Below are positions 17,921 to 27,270 of a stretch of 64,000 nucleotides of DNA, in pieces; positions within the stretch are counted from its first letter, which is position 1, and the number at the start of each line of letters is the position of its first letter. The notes under the pieces were generated by a model that ran no database searches, was not told where the DNA came from, and saw only the letters and a program-made list of their open reading frames with translations. Both the position numbers and the translations under genes were made by a program. The DNA is taken from contig CAJXNP010000003.1 in the NCBI GenBank assembly GCA_913057175.1, positions 248,001 to 312,000 of the forward strand. Reading direction: 5' to 3'. The DNA is from an uncultured Cytophagales bacterium (lineage in GTDB: Bacteria > Bacteroidota > Bacteroidia > Cytophagales > Cyclobacteriaceae).

Positions 17921-18895
17921 TTATTCTCCCCTTTTATTTGTTTTATCAATGATAACGGCCAGAAGTATGACCAGACCCTTAATAACCTGTTGCCAAAATG
18001 GAGAAACATCCAACAAAACCAGTCCATTGTTTAAAACCCCAATAATAACCGCACCCAAGACAGTACCCAGTATCGTTCCTCGTCCTCCGGCCAAAGAAGT
18101 ACCGCCGATCACTACCGCAGCTATCGCATCCAATTCATAACTAATCCCTGCATTAGGCTGGGCAGAGTCAAGACGAGCGGTTACCAGCAAGCCTCCAACC
18201 GCTGCTAAAACACCTGCCAACACATACACCCATATTTTAATTTTATTAATCGGAATTCCTGAAAGACGGGCTGCATTTTCGTTTCCTCCAATCGCGTAAA
18301 TATACCTGCCAAATCGAGTCTTGCTTGTTACAACCACAGCAATGATCACTACCAGGCCCGATACCCAAACCGGCATGGGTATGCCCAGAAACCAGCCTGT
18401 TCCGAGAAAACCGAAGGATTCACCCAAACCCGTTATCGGATGACCTTTTGTCCACAACATGGTAAAACCCCGCGCCATGGTCAACATGGCCAGGGTCGCG
18501 ACAAATGGAGGTACCTTGAATTTTGTAATCGCATATCCGTTGACAAAGCCTAATGCCCCGCCTGCTACAAATCCGGAGACGATCACTCCAAATACGGTAA
18601 ATCCAACGAATAAATTTACTTCCGGAATCGCGATTCCATATTTTAACAAGCCTGCTGTAACTGCGCCACAAAAAGCTAAGATGGAGCCCACGGACAAGTC
18701 TATTCCTGCAGTCAATATGACTAATGTCATGCCTACGGAAATGCAGACATTTACTGATATTTGCCGCATTACATTCCAGAAATTGTCTGTCGTCATAAAG
18801 TTATCCGTCATCAGGGCCAAGGCCAGGCACATCAGAAATAGCGCTATCAGTGATTGAAAACGGGCGATATTTGAATATTTTTTAAGTGTTAACAT
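17921..18895 (-). CDS. Ribose-type ABC transporter permease (RbsC family)
   Basis: 324 residues, very hydrophobic, with about eight to ten membrane helices. Family blocks are present: VCISVGMTLVILTAGIDLSV, then GSILAFCGAV, FVATLAMLTMARGFTML, IYAIGGNENAARLSGIP and LDAIAAVVIGGTSLAGGRGT. It forms the inner-membrane channel for a monosaccharide with the ATPase (upstream gene) and the binding lipoprotein. The ATG at 18895 overlaps the TGA of the ATPase gene by one base, giving translational coupling; the TTG one codon earlier is less likely. Start and stop spacing shows membership in the sugar operon. Confidence 0.95.
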   Translation of the reverse strand: MLTLKKYSNIARFQSLIALFLMCLALALMTDNFMTTDNFWNVMRQISVNVCISVGMTLVILTAGIDLSVGSILAFCGAVTAGLLKYGIAIPEVNLFVGFTVFGVIVSGFVAGGALGFVNGYAITKFKVPPFVATLAMLTMARGFTMLWTKGHPITGLGESFGFLGTGWFLGIPMPVWVSGLVVIIAVVVTSKTRFGRYIYAIGGNENAARLSGIPINKIKIWVYVLAGVLAAVGGLLVTARLDSAQPNAGISYELDAIAAVVIGGTSLAGGRGTILGTVLGAVIIGVLNNGLVLLDVSPFWQQVIKGLVILLAVIIDKTNKRGE

Positions 18896-20412
18896 CAATT
18901 TATAGTTTCAGGAATGCATGCTTGCATAATATTATGCTCGGTGGCTTCATCACTGCTAAACTCAGCTGTGAGTCTACCTTCTGACATCACCAGGATCCGG
19001 TCAGAAACCGAAAGGATTTCCGGTATTTCAGAAGAAATAACAATGAGGGAAATTCCTTTTTCTGACAACCTTGCGATCAATTCGTAAATTTCATTTTTGG
19101 CATTGATATCAATACCGCGTGTTGGCTCATCCAGCATAAGCACGGTTGGGTTGCGCTCTATCCACTTTGCCAATACCACCTTTTGTTGGTTTCCGCCACT
19201 TAGGTTTTTGATTAATTGTTCCTCGGAGCTGACTTTTATTTTTAAAGCACCCACATGTTTGTCATACAGTTTGGATTCAAGGCCAGCATTTAAAAAGCCA
19301 AACTTTTCTATTTTATTTTGCACCGTAAGGCTGATATTTTTGGCTACCGACATTCCCGGAACAATACCGTCACTTTTCCTATCCTCGGGAACCAATGCCA
19401 TACCAGCGTTTATTGCTTCGATTGGATTTTTGAAGTTGCATTCAACATCCTCCAGTTTGATCAATCCGGATAATGTTTTGTGGTGTAGTCCGAAAAGGCA
19501 CTCGCTCAGTTCGGTTCTACCGGCACCCATTAGTCCATAAATACCAAGCACTTCACCTTTATAAAGGCTAAAATTAATGTCCCTAAGAATGGGTCGTTGT
19601 GGGTTTTCGGGATTTTGTAATTCCAGGTTTTGTACATGAAGGACTTGTTTTTCATTGGTTTTCCGGATCGCTTTTTTTGAAATCTTCACTTCGCGACCAG
19701 CCATCATGTTGATGAGTTGGTCCCGGGAAATATTTTTCATGCTTCCGTTTCCAACTTCATTTCCATCCCGCAATACGACGAAATTATCGGCAAGGGTAAA
19801 AAGTTCATCGAGTTTATGCGAAATGTAAACAATAGCTTTTCCTTCTTCGCGAAGTTGATTGATGATTTTAAACAATACTTCCACTTCACCTTCTCCAATA
19901 GCTGACGTGGGTTCATCCATAAACAGCACCTCTGATTCAGTTAAAAGCGCTTTAGCTATCTCAATGACTTGTTGCTGTCCTACTTTCAATGAACTAATCA
20001 AAGCTTGCGGATCGACATTCAATTTCAGTTTTTCAAGCAGGGACTTTGATTTTTTGATCATTCCCTTGCGATCTAAAAAGCCAAGTTTTGTAACTAGCTC
20101 CCTGCCTAAAAAAATGTTTTGTGCGACCGTTAAATGAGGGATCAGGTTCAATTCCTGGTGGATAATGGAAATACCTAAATCATGCGCATCCTTTGGCTTT
20201 GAAAATTTAGTGTTCTGCCCTTTATACAGAATATCACCTTCATAGTCCATGTAAATACCGGACATGATCTTGAGTAGTGTCGATTTCCCTGCGCCGTTTT
20301 CCCCGATCAGTGCAGTCACCTTGCCTGGTTCCAGCTGCAGGGTCACCTCATTCAGAGCCGTTACACCCGAAAACTTTTTAGTGATATTTCGAACTTCTAA
20401 CAAAGGCAGCAT
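18895..20412 (-). CDS. Ribose-type ABC transporter ATP-binding protein, two cassettes (RbsA family)
   Basis: 505 residues from the ATG at 20412 (MLPLLEVRNITKKFSGV). Two ABC modules are visible. Module 1 has Walker A GENGAGKST, signature LKVGQQQ and Walker B VLFMDEPTSAI. Module 2 has a degenerate Walker A (GLMGAGRTE), the full signature LSGGNQQKVVLAKW and Walker B VLMLDEPTRGID. The altered second Walker A is normal for this carbohydrate-importer class. It energises import through the permease encoded next. The start lies 1 bp after the stop of the DUF2291 gene; a TTG 12 bp upstream would overlap that gene. Confidence 0.96.
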   Translation of the reverse strand: MLPLLEVRNITKKFSGVTALNEVTLQLEPGKVTALIGENGAGKSTLLKIMSGIYMDYEGDILYKGQNTKFSKPKDAHDLGISIIHQELNLIPHLTVAQNIFLGRELVTKLGFLDRKGMIKKSKSLLEKLKLNVDPQALISSLKVGQQQVIEIAKALLTESEVLFMDEPTSAIGEGEVEVLFKIINQLREEGKAIVYISHKLDELFTLADNFVVLRDGNEVGNGSMKNISRDQLINMMAGREVKISKKAIRKTNEKQVLHVQNLELQNPENPQRPILRDINFSLYKGEVLGIYGLMGAGRTELSECLFGLHHKTLSGLIKLEDVECNFKNPIEAINAGMALVPEDRKSDGIVPGMSVAKNISLTVQNKIEKFGFLNAGLESKLYDKHVGALKIKVSSEEQLIKNLSGGNQQKVVLAKWIERNPTVLMLDEPTRGIDINAKNEIYELIARLSEKGISLIVISSEIPEILSVSDRILVMSEGRLTAEFSSDEATEHNIMQACIPETIN

Positions 20413-20413
20413 G

Positions 20414-21031
20414 CTATGGAACAATTTGTAGGGATATTGGAATTATTTCAGGTTCATTTAGATCAAGATGTGCCTTGTTCAATTCAATGGCGCCCTGAAA
20501 AGATATATGATCCCCTTTTTTGACTTTTGTTCTGAAATCCGGGATGAGTTGTTTTCTGACTTTTTCATTGATCGATTCTGAGATGCTGTTCAAATCGGAG
20601 GTTTTATCAAAATCATTGATCCGAATTAAGCCGGAAGCGTCACGAATCGCATTGCCAAAGATAAATTCTGTCTCAATTTCAACATTCTGATCTCCAGCAA
20701 GGATGATGACATTGTTTTCATTTACTTCCTGAACAACTCCTTCTCCTTTTACTTTAAAATAACCAATGTTACCGATTCCAAGTGCGTTTGATTCTTGTGA
20801 AAATGTTTGTGCCGGATCCTGTCGTAGCTTGTCAAAAAGAGAATTAATCTCAACGGCGCCGTTATACGCTGTTTGCAGATCAGTCCACATCCCATCAACA
20901 TAAGCGCTCGCATCAAATTCACGTATCTCTTCAGAAGCTAATTTTTCATCAAGCGGAAGCAAATACATGGAATTAAAAAGGGTGACCCCAGCAATGATGA
21001 TAAATACGGTATATTTGATTCCCTTTTTCAT
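20414..21031 (-). CDS. DUF2291 family protein associated with ribose-type transporters
   Basis: 205 residues with an N-terminal membrane anchor or uncleaved signal (KYTVFIIIAGVTLFNSMYLL), then a soluble part on the outer side of the inner membrane. The blocks EEIREFDASAYVDGMWTDLQ, TFSQESNALGIGNIGYFKVK and FIFGNAIRDASGLIRINDF are typical of DUF2291. This family regularly lies between the binding-protein and ATPase genes of ribose-type importers, as here. It is thought to assist transport, but its biochemical role is not known. Spacing: 25 bp after the binding-protein gene and 1 bp before the ATPase gene. Confidence 0.85.
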   Translation of the reverse strand: MKKGIKYTVFIIIAGVTLFNSMYLLPLDEKLASEEIREFDASAYVDGMWTDLQTAYNGAVEINSLFDKLRQDPAQTFSQESNALGIGNIGYFKVKGEGVVQEVNENNVIILAGDQNVEIETEFIFGNAIRDASGLIRINDFDKTSDLNSISESINEKVRKQLIPDFRTKVKKGDHISFQGAIELNKAHLDLNEPEIIPISLQIVP

Positions 21032-21056
21032 TTCAATTCAATACTTTTTGCCCTCA

Positions 21057-22019
21057 TCAGTCATTGCCATACGCTACATAGTTTCCTACATTTTCCTGAT
21101 TGACCATTTCAACGGTTACAGGTATCTTTTGGGCGAAATCACGTTTTCCTTTAAAATATTCATCAGCAAAGTTTGCTGCGGTTTTAGCCATGAGTTTTGG
21201 ATATTGCATTCCTGTTGCGAGGATTTTTTTTTGCTGAATGGAATTGATCACATCAGCCGCTCCATCGAATCCGAAAACCATGATATCGTCAACTTTTCCG
21301 GCAGATACCAGGGCCTGGTAAGCCCCCATTGCCATGGCATCATTTCCACAAAAAACGCCTTTGATATCCGGGTGTACCTGAAGAATTGATTCCATCACTT
21401 CCATGGCTTTGTTCCGATCAAAATCAGCGCTTTGCTGAGCAACCATTTTTAGATCCGGATAATGATCTACCACGGAATGAAATCCTTTTGATCTGCTCCA
21501 GGTGTTGTTGTCGCCCACTAATCCAAGAATTTCTACATACTTCCCTTCTTTGTTTAGCTTTTCCACAAAATATTTCCCAATGGCTACGCAACCAGCATAG
21601 CTGTCAGACAGGATTTGGCTTGTTGCAGCATCGGTTGCATTTACCTCACGATCCATGCAAAAGACCGGTACGCCTGCTTTTTTGGCCATGCGAACATTAG
21701 CAATGGACCCATCAGCATCCGTTGGATTGAATAATATGGCATCAAACCCGGATGCAATGGCATTTTCAAAATGATCGGTTTCCAGGGAAGTATTATTTTG
21801 CGAGTCAAAAATTGTTGCTTCATAGCCCAATTCCCTGGCTCTCTCAGCAGCTGTTTCCCCCAAGACCACAAACCAGGGATTGTTAAGGGTCGAAATAATG
21901 ACTGCGATTTTATTTTCTGACTGCCCTTGATTCCTTTTATCTGAATGATGACAGCTAAAAAATGCGTTCGAGGTCAACAATAGAAGAAGGAAAAAAAATA
22001 AAAATCGGTTGGTTTTCAT
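21057..22019 (-). CDS. Sugar-binding lipoprotein of a ribose-type ABC importer (RbsB family)
   Basis: 320 residues. The signal peptide ends in a lipobox with Cys23 (NAFFSC), so the protein is membrane-anchored, as is usual for Bacteroidota. The Peripla_BP_4 fold covers 36-315: [71 protein letters not shown] and [14 protein letters not shown]. It captures the sugar substrate of the operon. The ligand cannot be read from sequence; ribose, erythritol/threitol-type polyols and D-apiose are all bound by members of this family. It follows the transketolase genes by 7 bp. Confidence 0.94.
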   Translation of the reverse strand: MKTNRFLFFFLLLLLTSNAFFSCHHSDKRNQGQSENKIAVIISTLNNPWFVVLGETAAERARELGYEATIFDSQNNTSLETDHFENAIASGFDAILFNPTDADGSIANVRMAKKAGVPVFCMDREVNATDAATSQILSDSYAGCVAIGKYFVEKLNKEGKYVEILGLVGDNNTWSRSKGFHSVVDHYPDLKMVAQQSADFDRNKAMEVMESILQVHPDIKGVFCGNDAMAMGAYQALVSAGKVDDIMVFGFDGAADVINSIQQKKILATGMQYPKLMAKTAANFADEYFKGKRDFAQKIPVTVEMVNQENVGNYVAYGND

Positions 22020-22026
22020 TTTCCAA

Positions 22027-22998
22027 TCATATTTTAAGTAATTCTACGGCAACCTTTAGAATTCCTTGTGGTGATATACCATAGTGGTTAAAAATTTCAA
22101 CCTGCGAACCTGTAACGGTATACTCATCGGGAATACCAATAATTTGAAATGGATTTTTAAACCCTTTCTGAAACAAATGCGATGCGCAAGCTTCTCCCAG
22201 ACCACCATTCACCATATGTTCTTCAACCGTGATAATCGGTTTTCCATTGGTTGCCAATTCTTCCAACAAATCAGTATCCAATGGCTTAATGGTATGCATA
22301 CTTACAACCGAAGCTTTCACATCATAATTTTCCTCCAAGGCTTTTGCTGCTTTCCATGCGGGATAGACCGTTTCCCCTGCTGCTATAATTGCTATACCCT
22401 CTCCACTTTCAAGAACTCTCCCTTTGCCTAATTCAAAACATTGATTGGATTCTCCCAGGTTTGGCATCGGTTTTTTACCAAATCGTAAATAAATGGGTTT
22501 ATTAATTTCGATGGCCTTTCTGAGAGCCTGTTCCGTTTCAAAATTATCAGCCGGCGCTACAATTATCATATTGTTGATCGCGCGAAGCACAGCAAAATCA
22601 TGCAGACTATGATGGGTTGTCCCTAACGCTCCATAGCTGACACCTGCACTTATGCCAACTAATTTTACCGGATTGTCAGAATAGGCAACATCATTTTTGA
22701 TTTGCTCAAGAGCTCGGGCAGTTAAAAAGCAAGCCGGAGATACGGCAAAAGTTTTTTTCCCTGCCGACGCCAAACCGGCAGAAACACCAACCAGGTTTTG
22801 CTCAGCAATACCTATTTCAACTATTTGATCCGGGTATTTTTGTCCGAAAGGAACTAATTTTCCCGACCCACGTGAATCACTCGTTACAACAATGATATCC
22901 TTATCGGTAGCAGCCAAGTCTTGTAAAGTTTGAGAAAAAACTTCCTGGTTGGCCTTACCCATTATTAAATCTTTTTCTTCAATGATGTCTAATTCCAT
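22027..22998 (-). CDS. Transketolase C-terminal subunit (split transketolase; candidate apulose-4-phosphate transketolase subunit B)
   Basis: 323 residues, covering the pyrimidine-binding and C-terminal domains of transketolase. Seen: [20 protein letters not shown], then [19 protein letters not shown] with the conserved catalytic Glu, [31 protein letters not shown] and the C-terminal domain [20 protein letters not shown]. It pairs with the thiamine-diphosphate subunit encoded 6 bp upstream. Split transketolases occur in general pentose metabolism but also as the dedicated last step of D-apiose catabolism. The operon context with isomerase and kinase makes the second use plausible. Start ATG at 22998; an internal Met at residue 13 is an alternative. 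Confidence 0.92.
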   Translation of the reverse strand: MELDIIEEKDLIMGKANQEVFSQTLQDLAATDKDIIVVTSDSRGSGKLVPFGQKYPDQIVEIGIAEQNLVGVSAGLASAGKKTFAVSPACFLTARALEQIKNDVAYSDNPVKLVGISAGVSYGALGTTHHSLHDFAVLRAINNMIIVAPADNFETEQALRKAIEINKPIYLRFGKKPMPNLGESNQCFELGKGRVLESGEGIAIIAAGETVYPAWKAAKALEENYDVKASVVSMHTIKPLDTDLLEELATNGKPIITVEEHMVNGGLGEACASHLFQKGFKNPFQIIGIPDEYTVTGSQVEIFNHYGISPQGILKVAVELLKI

Positions 22999-23004
22999 GA
23001 TTTA

Positions 23005-23829
23005 TTAAATTAAGGCAGCTGATTCATTCAATTCTTTTTGAGCTTGTTCATATTGTTCCGGATTAGGTACCCCATGATGCCATTTTACCACTCTTTCCAT
23101 ATAGCTTACTCCTTTTCCTTTTATGGTATGTGCAATGATAAAATTTGGTTTTCCGTTTTCAACAGGACCACTATTTAAGGCATCTTCCAATTGCAGTAGA
23201 TTGTGCCCATCTACTTCTTTTATCGCCCATCCAAATGCCTCCAACTTATCACTGATCGAATCCGTATTCATCACTTCTTGTGTTGACCCGGTAATTTGCT
23301 GTTGGTTGTAATCCAGAATTGCGTATAGATTGTCCAGCTTGTAGTGTGCGGCTGACAGGAATGCCTCCCAATTCGATCCTTCCGGTAGTTCACCATCTCC
23401 CAGGAGGGTGTATACCCGATAACTCTTTTTATCAAGTTTAGCGGCAATGGCTTCTCCTACACTGATGGACAAACCATGTCCCAACGCTCCCGTATTTTGT
23501 TCAACTCCATTGACTTTCTTTGTGGGATGGCCAATGTAGTGCGATTGGTATTGGCAAAGGGTTTCCAGGTCAGATTCCGGAAAAAAACCTCTATTAGCCA
23601 ACGTAACATATAAGGCTTCTACAGAATGTCCTTTACTCTGAATATACCGGTCTCGATCCGGGTCCGAAAAATTATCAGGATCGACATTTAAAACCTTATT
23701 GTATAATACATTTAAAATGTCAGTACAAGACAGACTGCCACCCGTGTGGCCAGCTTTGGCTTTGTATATGTACTTGAGGATATTCTTCCTCAGATTTATT
23801 GAATTTAATTCCAGTTCCTTGTTGTTCAT
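23005..23829 (-). CDS. Transketolase N-terminal, thiamine-diphosphate subunit (candidate apulose-4-phosphate transketolase subunit A)
   Basis: 274 residues, the typical length of the N-terminal half of a split transketolase. Seen: YKAKAGHTGGSLSCTDILNV, RDRYIQSKGHSVEALYVTLA, NTGALGHGLSISVGEAIAAK and the thiamine-diphosphate motif LLGDGELPEGSNWEAFLSAA (GDG ... about 28 residues ... N), ending with IIAHTIKGKGVSYMERVVKW and HHGVP. It binds the cofactor and, with the neighbouring subunit, transfers a two-carbon unit. The gene lies 14 bp after the isomerase gene and 6 bp before its partner subunit. Confidence 0.93.
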   Translation of the reverse strand: MNNKELELNSINLRKNILKYIYKAKAGHTGGSLSCTDILNVLYNKVLNVDPDNFSDPDRDRYIQSKGHSVEALYVTLANRGFFPESDLETLCQYQSHYIGHPTKKVNGVEQNTGALGHGLSISVGEAIAAKLDKKSYRVYTLLGDGELPEGSNWEAFLSAAHYKLDNLYAILDYNQQQITGSTQEVMNTDSISDKLEAFGWAIKEVDGHNLLQLEDALNSGPVENGKPNFIIAHTIKGKGVSYMERVVKWHHGVPNPEQYEQAQKELNESAALI

Positions 23830-23843
23830 GGTTGGCTATCTAT

Positions 23844-25259
23844 TTATCCATTGTGATGATATACTTCCCATCCCATATAGTTTTCAAAAGCTTCCTTTAA
23901 AACATCAGCAGTATTTGATGCATTCATCACTACATGGTGTTCAAATCCATTTCTGCATACATAATTCATCAATCCCTGTAAATCATTGATTTTGGCTACT
24001 GCCCGGTTACCGAAGGTATTCAACTCATCATCGGTCAGGCTTCCGTCGCCCACATAAGCTTTCATGATGCCGCGGGTATCATCTGTGCTGATTCTACCAT
24101 AGGTTAGTGGTGATGCCGGTGTTCTTCCATCCAACGCTCCATATGTGTTTTCAACCCCTACCGTTGTTCCGAGTATTGGAGCATTGCTTATTTCAATATC
24201 AGGAAGGAAGGATTTGGCCCAGTTACCACAGTGAAACAATACACATTTCTCATCATCCTCTGCGTAATTATTGTTCCAATCAACCAAAGCGCTCGGTGAT
24301 CCGGACGCCAGTTGTAATGCATACATGGACAATGTACCTGTAACATCTACCTCGCAAGCACTGGGTATCATGTTTTCACTAAACATGCTGGCGCTGGTGC
24401 ATACATTGCAACCATAGTTTTGCTGCAAAGAAGTCCAGCACTGAATGGCGTTGGCATCCAATTCATTTTCCTGCATGAAGTCATTCAATACGACGTCAAG
24501 TTTTGAAATTTGAATGAGCGCCTGAGGAGGGGTTTTTCCAACAGAGGCATAATTATGGATCTTATCAAGATGTTCTTTTACCCTTTGATCGTCCTTGGAA
24601 AGTTTATCTGCTTTGCCCAAAATTTCAGAAAGGTCACACGTGACGACCGAAATACCATTTGCCTGGAGTATTTTTTCGCTGTATCGAACTGTATTGAAAG
24701 CAGTTGGCCGGGCCCCAATTGCACCGATGCGTACATTTTTTAATCCTTTAACAACGCGGCATACAGCAATAAAACGGGTAAGGTCATCCAGGAATTCAGG
24801 ATCTTTTGGATGAACTACATGTTTGGTTGTTAAGGTATATTTGATACCGTATTGATAGAGGTTGTTACAAACCGATATCTTTCCACACCAACTATCCCGT
24901 CTGTTTGCAACGTTTAGCTTCTGAAGCTCATCCGGGTAAGCCTGTACTAATATTGGTACATTGAGATTGGCGAGATTTATGGTATCGGCAATTCCTCTCT
25001 CGTCTCCGAAATTCGGTAATACTACCAATATCCCGGCTATTTCATCCTTATTTTTTTTAAAAAGATCAGCACATTTACGGGCATCACTGAATGTCTCAAC
25101 TCCCCCCAATTTGGTTTCGTTTTCACCGAGCATGATTCCTTTGATCCCCTGCTCTTCCAACACCTTGGAAATATCAGCTCTTGCTTCCGTTACCAGCTTG
25201 TCGGGAAAGAAGTCCCTGTTACCTATAATTATGCCAAGGTGGATTTTATTGCTATTCAT
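23844..25259 (-). CDS. L-fucose/L-arabinose isomerase family sugar isomerase (candidate D-apiose isomerase)
   Basis: 471 residues without signal peptide. The fold is that of the L-fucose/arabinose isomerase-like family: an N-terminal Rossmann-like part (IHLGIIIGNRDFFPDKLVTE; GILVVLPNFGDERGIADTIN) and a C-terminal part with conserved acidic and histidine residues (SACEVDVTGTLSMYALQLAS; CVLFHCGNWAKSF; HHVVMNASN). The Glu in ACEVD and the His in LFHCGNW resemble the metal ligands of this family. It is the first gene of the operon and would convert the imported aldose into the ketose that the FGGY kinase phosphorylates. Substrate identity (apiose) is inferred from operon content and from the divergent GH140 gene cluster, not from the protein itself. 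Confidence 0.88.
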   Translation of the reverse strand: MNSNKIHLGIIIGNRDFFPDKLVTEARADISKVLEEQGIKGIMLGENETKLGGVETFSDARKCADLFKKNKDEIAGILVVLPNFGDERGIADTINLANLNVPILVQAYPDELQKLNVANRRDSWCGKISVCNNLYQYGIKYTLTTKHVVHPKDPEFLDDLTRFIAVCRVVKGLKNVRIGAIGARPTAFNTVRYSEKILQANGISVVTCDLSEILGKADKLSKDDQRVKEHLDKIHNYASVGKTPPQALIQISKLDVVLNDFMQENELDANAIQCWTSLQQNYGCNVCTSASMFSENMIPSACEVDVTGTLSMYALQLASGSPSALVDWNNNYAEDDEKCVLFHCGNWAKSFLPDIEISNAPILGTTVGVENTYGALDGRTPASPLTYGRISTDDTRGIMKAYVGDGSLTDDELNTFGNRAVAKINDLQGLMNYVCRNGFEHHVVMNASNTADVLKEAFENYMGWEVYHHNG

Positions 25260-26070
25260 AAATAAACCATTAAAGTGACAGTATTCATTTAAAAATCACC
25301 CTAAGTTAACTTTAAAGATTGTATTCCAACATTTAAGATTTTTGAAATTCAATTCAAAATCTTGATTAGCTGGCAACTACCAAAATAATGCATCTTCATC
25401 AATAGGGAAAATTATCAAAGTAATACGAAAACAAAAGTGAATAAATGAAATAATATTTACAAGAATTAGAAACATTTTTTGTCCACAGCACCAATAATAA
25501 TTATTTCAATTTTTTACTTAAACCCCGTCTAGCTTGTTCAAGCATCAAATACATTTGCTTTGTTTAATTATTAGGATTCATTCGTGACATATTACCAAAA
25601 TCATTAATTAAAACCCACAAAACCGTTGTTTTTTATATTATTTGCATTTATTAGCTCCTGTTTTACGAATTAGATATTTCCATCAAGGAATTGCTATTTT
25701 CCAAGAAACCTTCAGATTATCTATATTTTTTCATTTATTTCTTTTAAGTTTTGTTTATTTATTTTTACATTCGTTTAGCACAATAATATATAGCTAAACG
25801 TCGCGATAAATAAGTTAAACCATAAATGAATTAGGTGTTAAACAAAAGAAATCTATTATCGGTTTTCAAATAAAATTTAGGCTAACTATAGCCACCCTGA
25901 AAAATGATTTGGTTTAAAGCCAATAAAACAGAGGAAAATGATTTATGAACCCGGCATTAAAGCGAATAGCTTAGAATAATGAAATACCATTCAATTAAAA
26001 TATCCCATTTATTTGAATTCAAACTAAATTAAAGATCTATGGTTATACATTTAAAACATAAAACAAAATT
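25260..26070. promoter_or_regulatory. 811-bp divergent control region between the sugar operon and the SusC/D operon
   Basis: There is no gene on either strand; the region is very AT-rich. It must hold the promoters of both the minus-strand isomerase operon and the plus-strand LamG-SusC-SusD operon, so the two can be co-regulated. Two signals were seen. The first is AAGTTAACTTTAAAG at 25303-25317, 44 bp before the isomerase start, containing the palindrome AAGTTAACTT. A similar string occurs just upstream of the LacI gene (CTTTAAAGTTTAACTT, 15248-15263, opposite orientation). The second is an inverted repeat at 25772-25800. Neither is proved to be an operator. Confidence 0.5.
25772..25800. 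repeat. 8-bp inverted repeat in the divergent control region
   Basis: CGTTTAGC (25772-25779) and GCTAAACG (25793-25800) pair perfectly around a 13-base AT spacer. It may be a leader hairpin of the SusC/D operon or a binding site with two turns between half-sites. It lies about 270 bp upstream of the LamG lipoprotein start. Confidence 0.4.
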
Positions 26071-27162
26071 ATGAAGAAGTTAATAATATTATGTACAGCA
26101 TGCATTGCCTTACTAAGCGTCACAATGTTTAGCTGTGAAGATGATCCAGAGGTAACCTGCATGGATGATGTGTGGTACCGAGACATGGACGGAGACGGTA
26201 AGGGTGACAAACTGCACTATTTGTATTCATGCAATGTTCAACCGGCGGGTTTTGTTGCTGACAATACAGACCATGATGACAATCTTCCATGTCCAGAGGC
26301 ATTAGTATTTTATGCCGATAAGGACGGGGATGGTTTAGGAGATCCCAATGATCCCATATTCGCATGTGAGGCTCCCGAAGGTTATGTTGAAAATAATGAT
26401 GATAATGCAGATTTCCCTCCAATAGAATATAATCCTGTACCTGTACCTGATCCACTCTTTGCCTTTCACTTTGATGAAAATGGTGGTAACACTGTTGCCA
26501 ACACAGGAACACTTTCAGGGACTGTTAGTGAACTTGGTAAAACTAATCCACCAGTTTGGTCTATGAACATACCCAGAAGTGGTGGGACTAGCTCAGTAGA
26601 TTTTGGTGCCCAATTTGATAATTATTATGTCGAAAGCGCCTCGATAATAGGTGAATTAACTGGATTGGAAAAATTGACAGTAACAGGATGGGTGAACAAC
26701 AAACTGGCGGAAACAGGATCCGGTGGTAATAGAATAGTCTCGTGGATCAATAACGGCGGCGACGGATTTGATTTGGTATACAATGCTGATGGCAGCATTA
26801 AAGTTGGTATTAATCAATGGCCAGATGGTTCAGAAGCTTTAAGCACTTCAGGAAAGATTACTACAAGTGAAACAGGAGGTGTTTCAAATTGGGTATTTTT
26901 CGCAGTTACCTATGATGCAACAGTTCCAAGTCTGACCTTTTATTTTGGAGACAATAGTACTGTTGCAAGTGAAGATAAATCATATGCATATGATGCTGGC
27001 GCCATCGCTCCTGATATTGGTAAGCTTTCAATTGGTCACTTCAATGAAGAATCCAGAAGAACCAGTCGAACTGACAGGATGTTCAGAGGTTTGATCGATG
27101 AGGTGGAAATTTTCCATTCTGTACTTACTTTGGATCAGATTATTACTGTTCAAAATGAGTAA
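26071..27162 (+). CDS. Surface lipoprotein with calcium-type repeats and a LamG/concanavalin-like domain
   Basis: 363 residues; lipobox with Cys22 (TMFSC). Residues 30-115 carry two calcium-binding type repeats (DMDGDGKGD and DKDGDGLGD), each followed by a cysteine-containing loop. Residues 130-362 are a LamG-like jelly roll: AFHFDENGGNTVANTGTLSG near the start, LTVTGWVNNKLAETGSGG, VFFAVTYDATVPSLTFYF, and FRGLIDEVEIFHSVLTLDQI at the end. It precedes SusC by 108 bp on the same strand. Its place in a Sus operon and its lipid anchor suggest a surface glycan-binding protein, although such proteins more often follow SusD. Confidence 0.8.
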   Translation: MKKLIILCTACIALLSVTMFSCEDDPEVTCMDDVWYRDMDGDGKGDKLHYLYSCNVQPAGFVADNTDHDDNLPCPEALVFYADKDGDGLGDPNDPIFACEAPEGYVENNDDNADFPPIEYNPVPVPDPLFAFHFDENGGNTVANTGTLSGTVSELGKTNPPVWSMNIPRSGGTSSVDFGAQFDNYYVESASIIGELTGLEKLTVTGWVNNKLAETGSGGNRIVSWINNGGDGFDLVYNADGSIKVGINQWPDGSEALSTSGKITTSETGGVSNWVFFAVTYDATVPSLTFYFGDNSTVASEDKSYAYDAGAIAPDIGKLSIGHFNEESRRTSRTDRMFRGLIDEVEIFHSVLTLDQIITVQNE

Positions 27163-27270
27163 AAATGACAACTCGATATATTCATTTGCAATTGCTGATT
27201 GTTTGATTTTCAATCCAGCATAGCTTCAATTCTAACAAAATTCAACAATTCAATAAAAATAAATAAAATT

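Noticed and set aside
17920-18027. 36-residue N-terminal extension of the FGGY kinase
   Set aside because: Falls inside the permease gene; the ATG at 17919 has a good ribosome site and gives the family start.
16441-25259. Simple annotation as glycerol kinase plus ribose uptake
   Set aside because: Glycerol metabolism needs no isomerase or transketolase, and no ribokinase or RbsD is present; the set fits a branched or unusual aldose better, though glycerol-like kinase similarity is noted.
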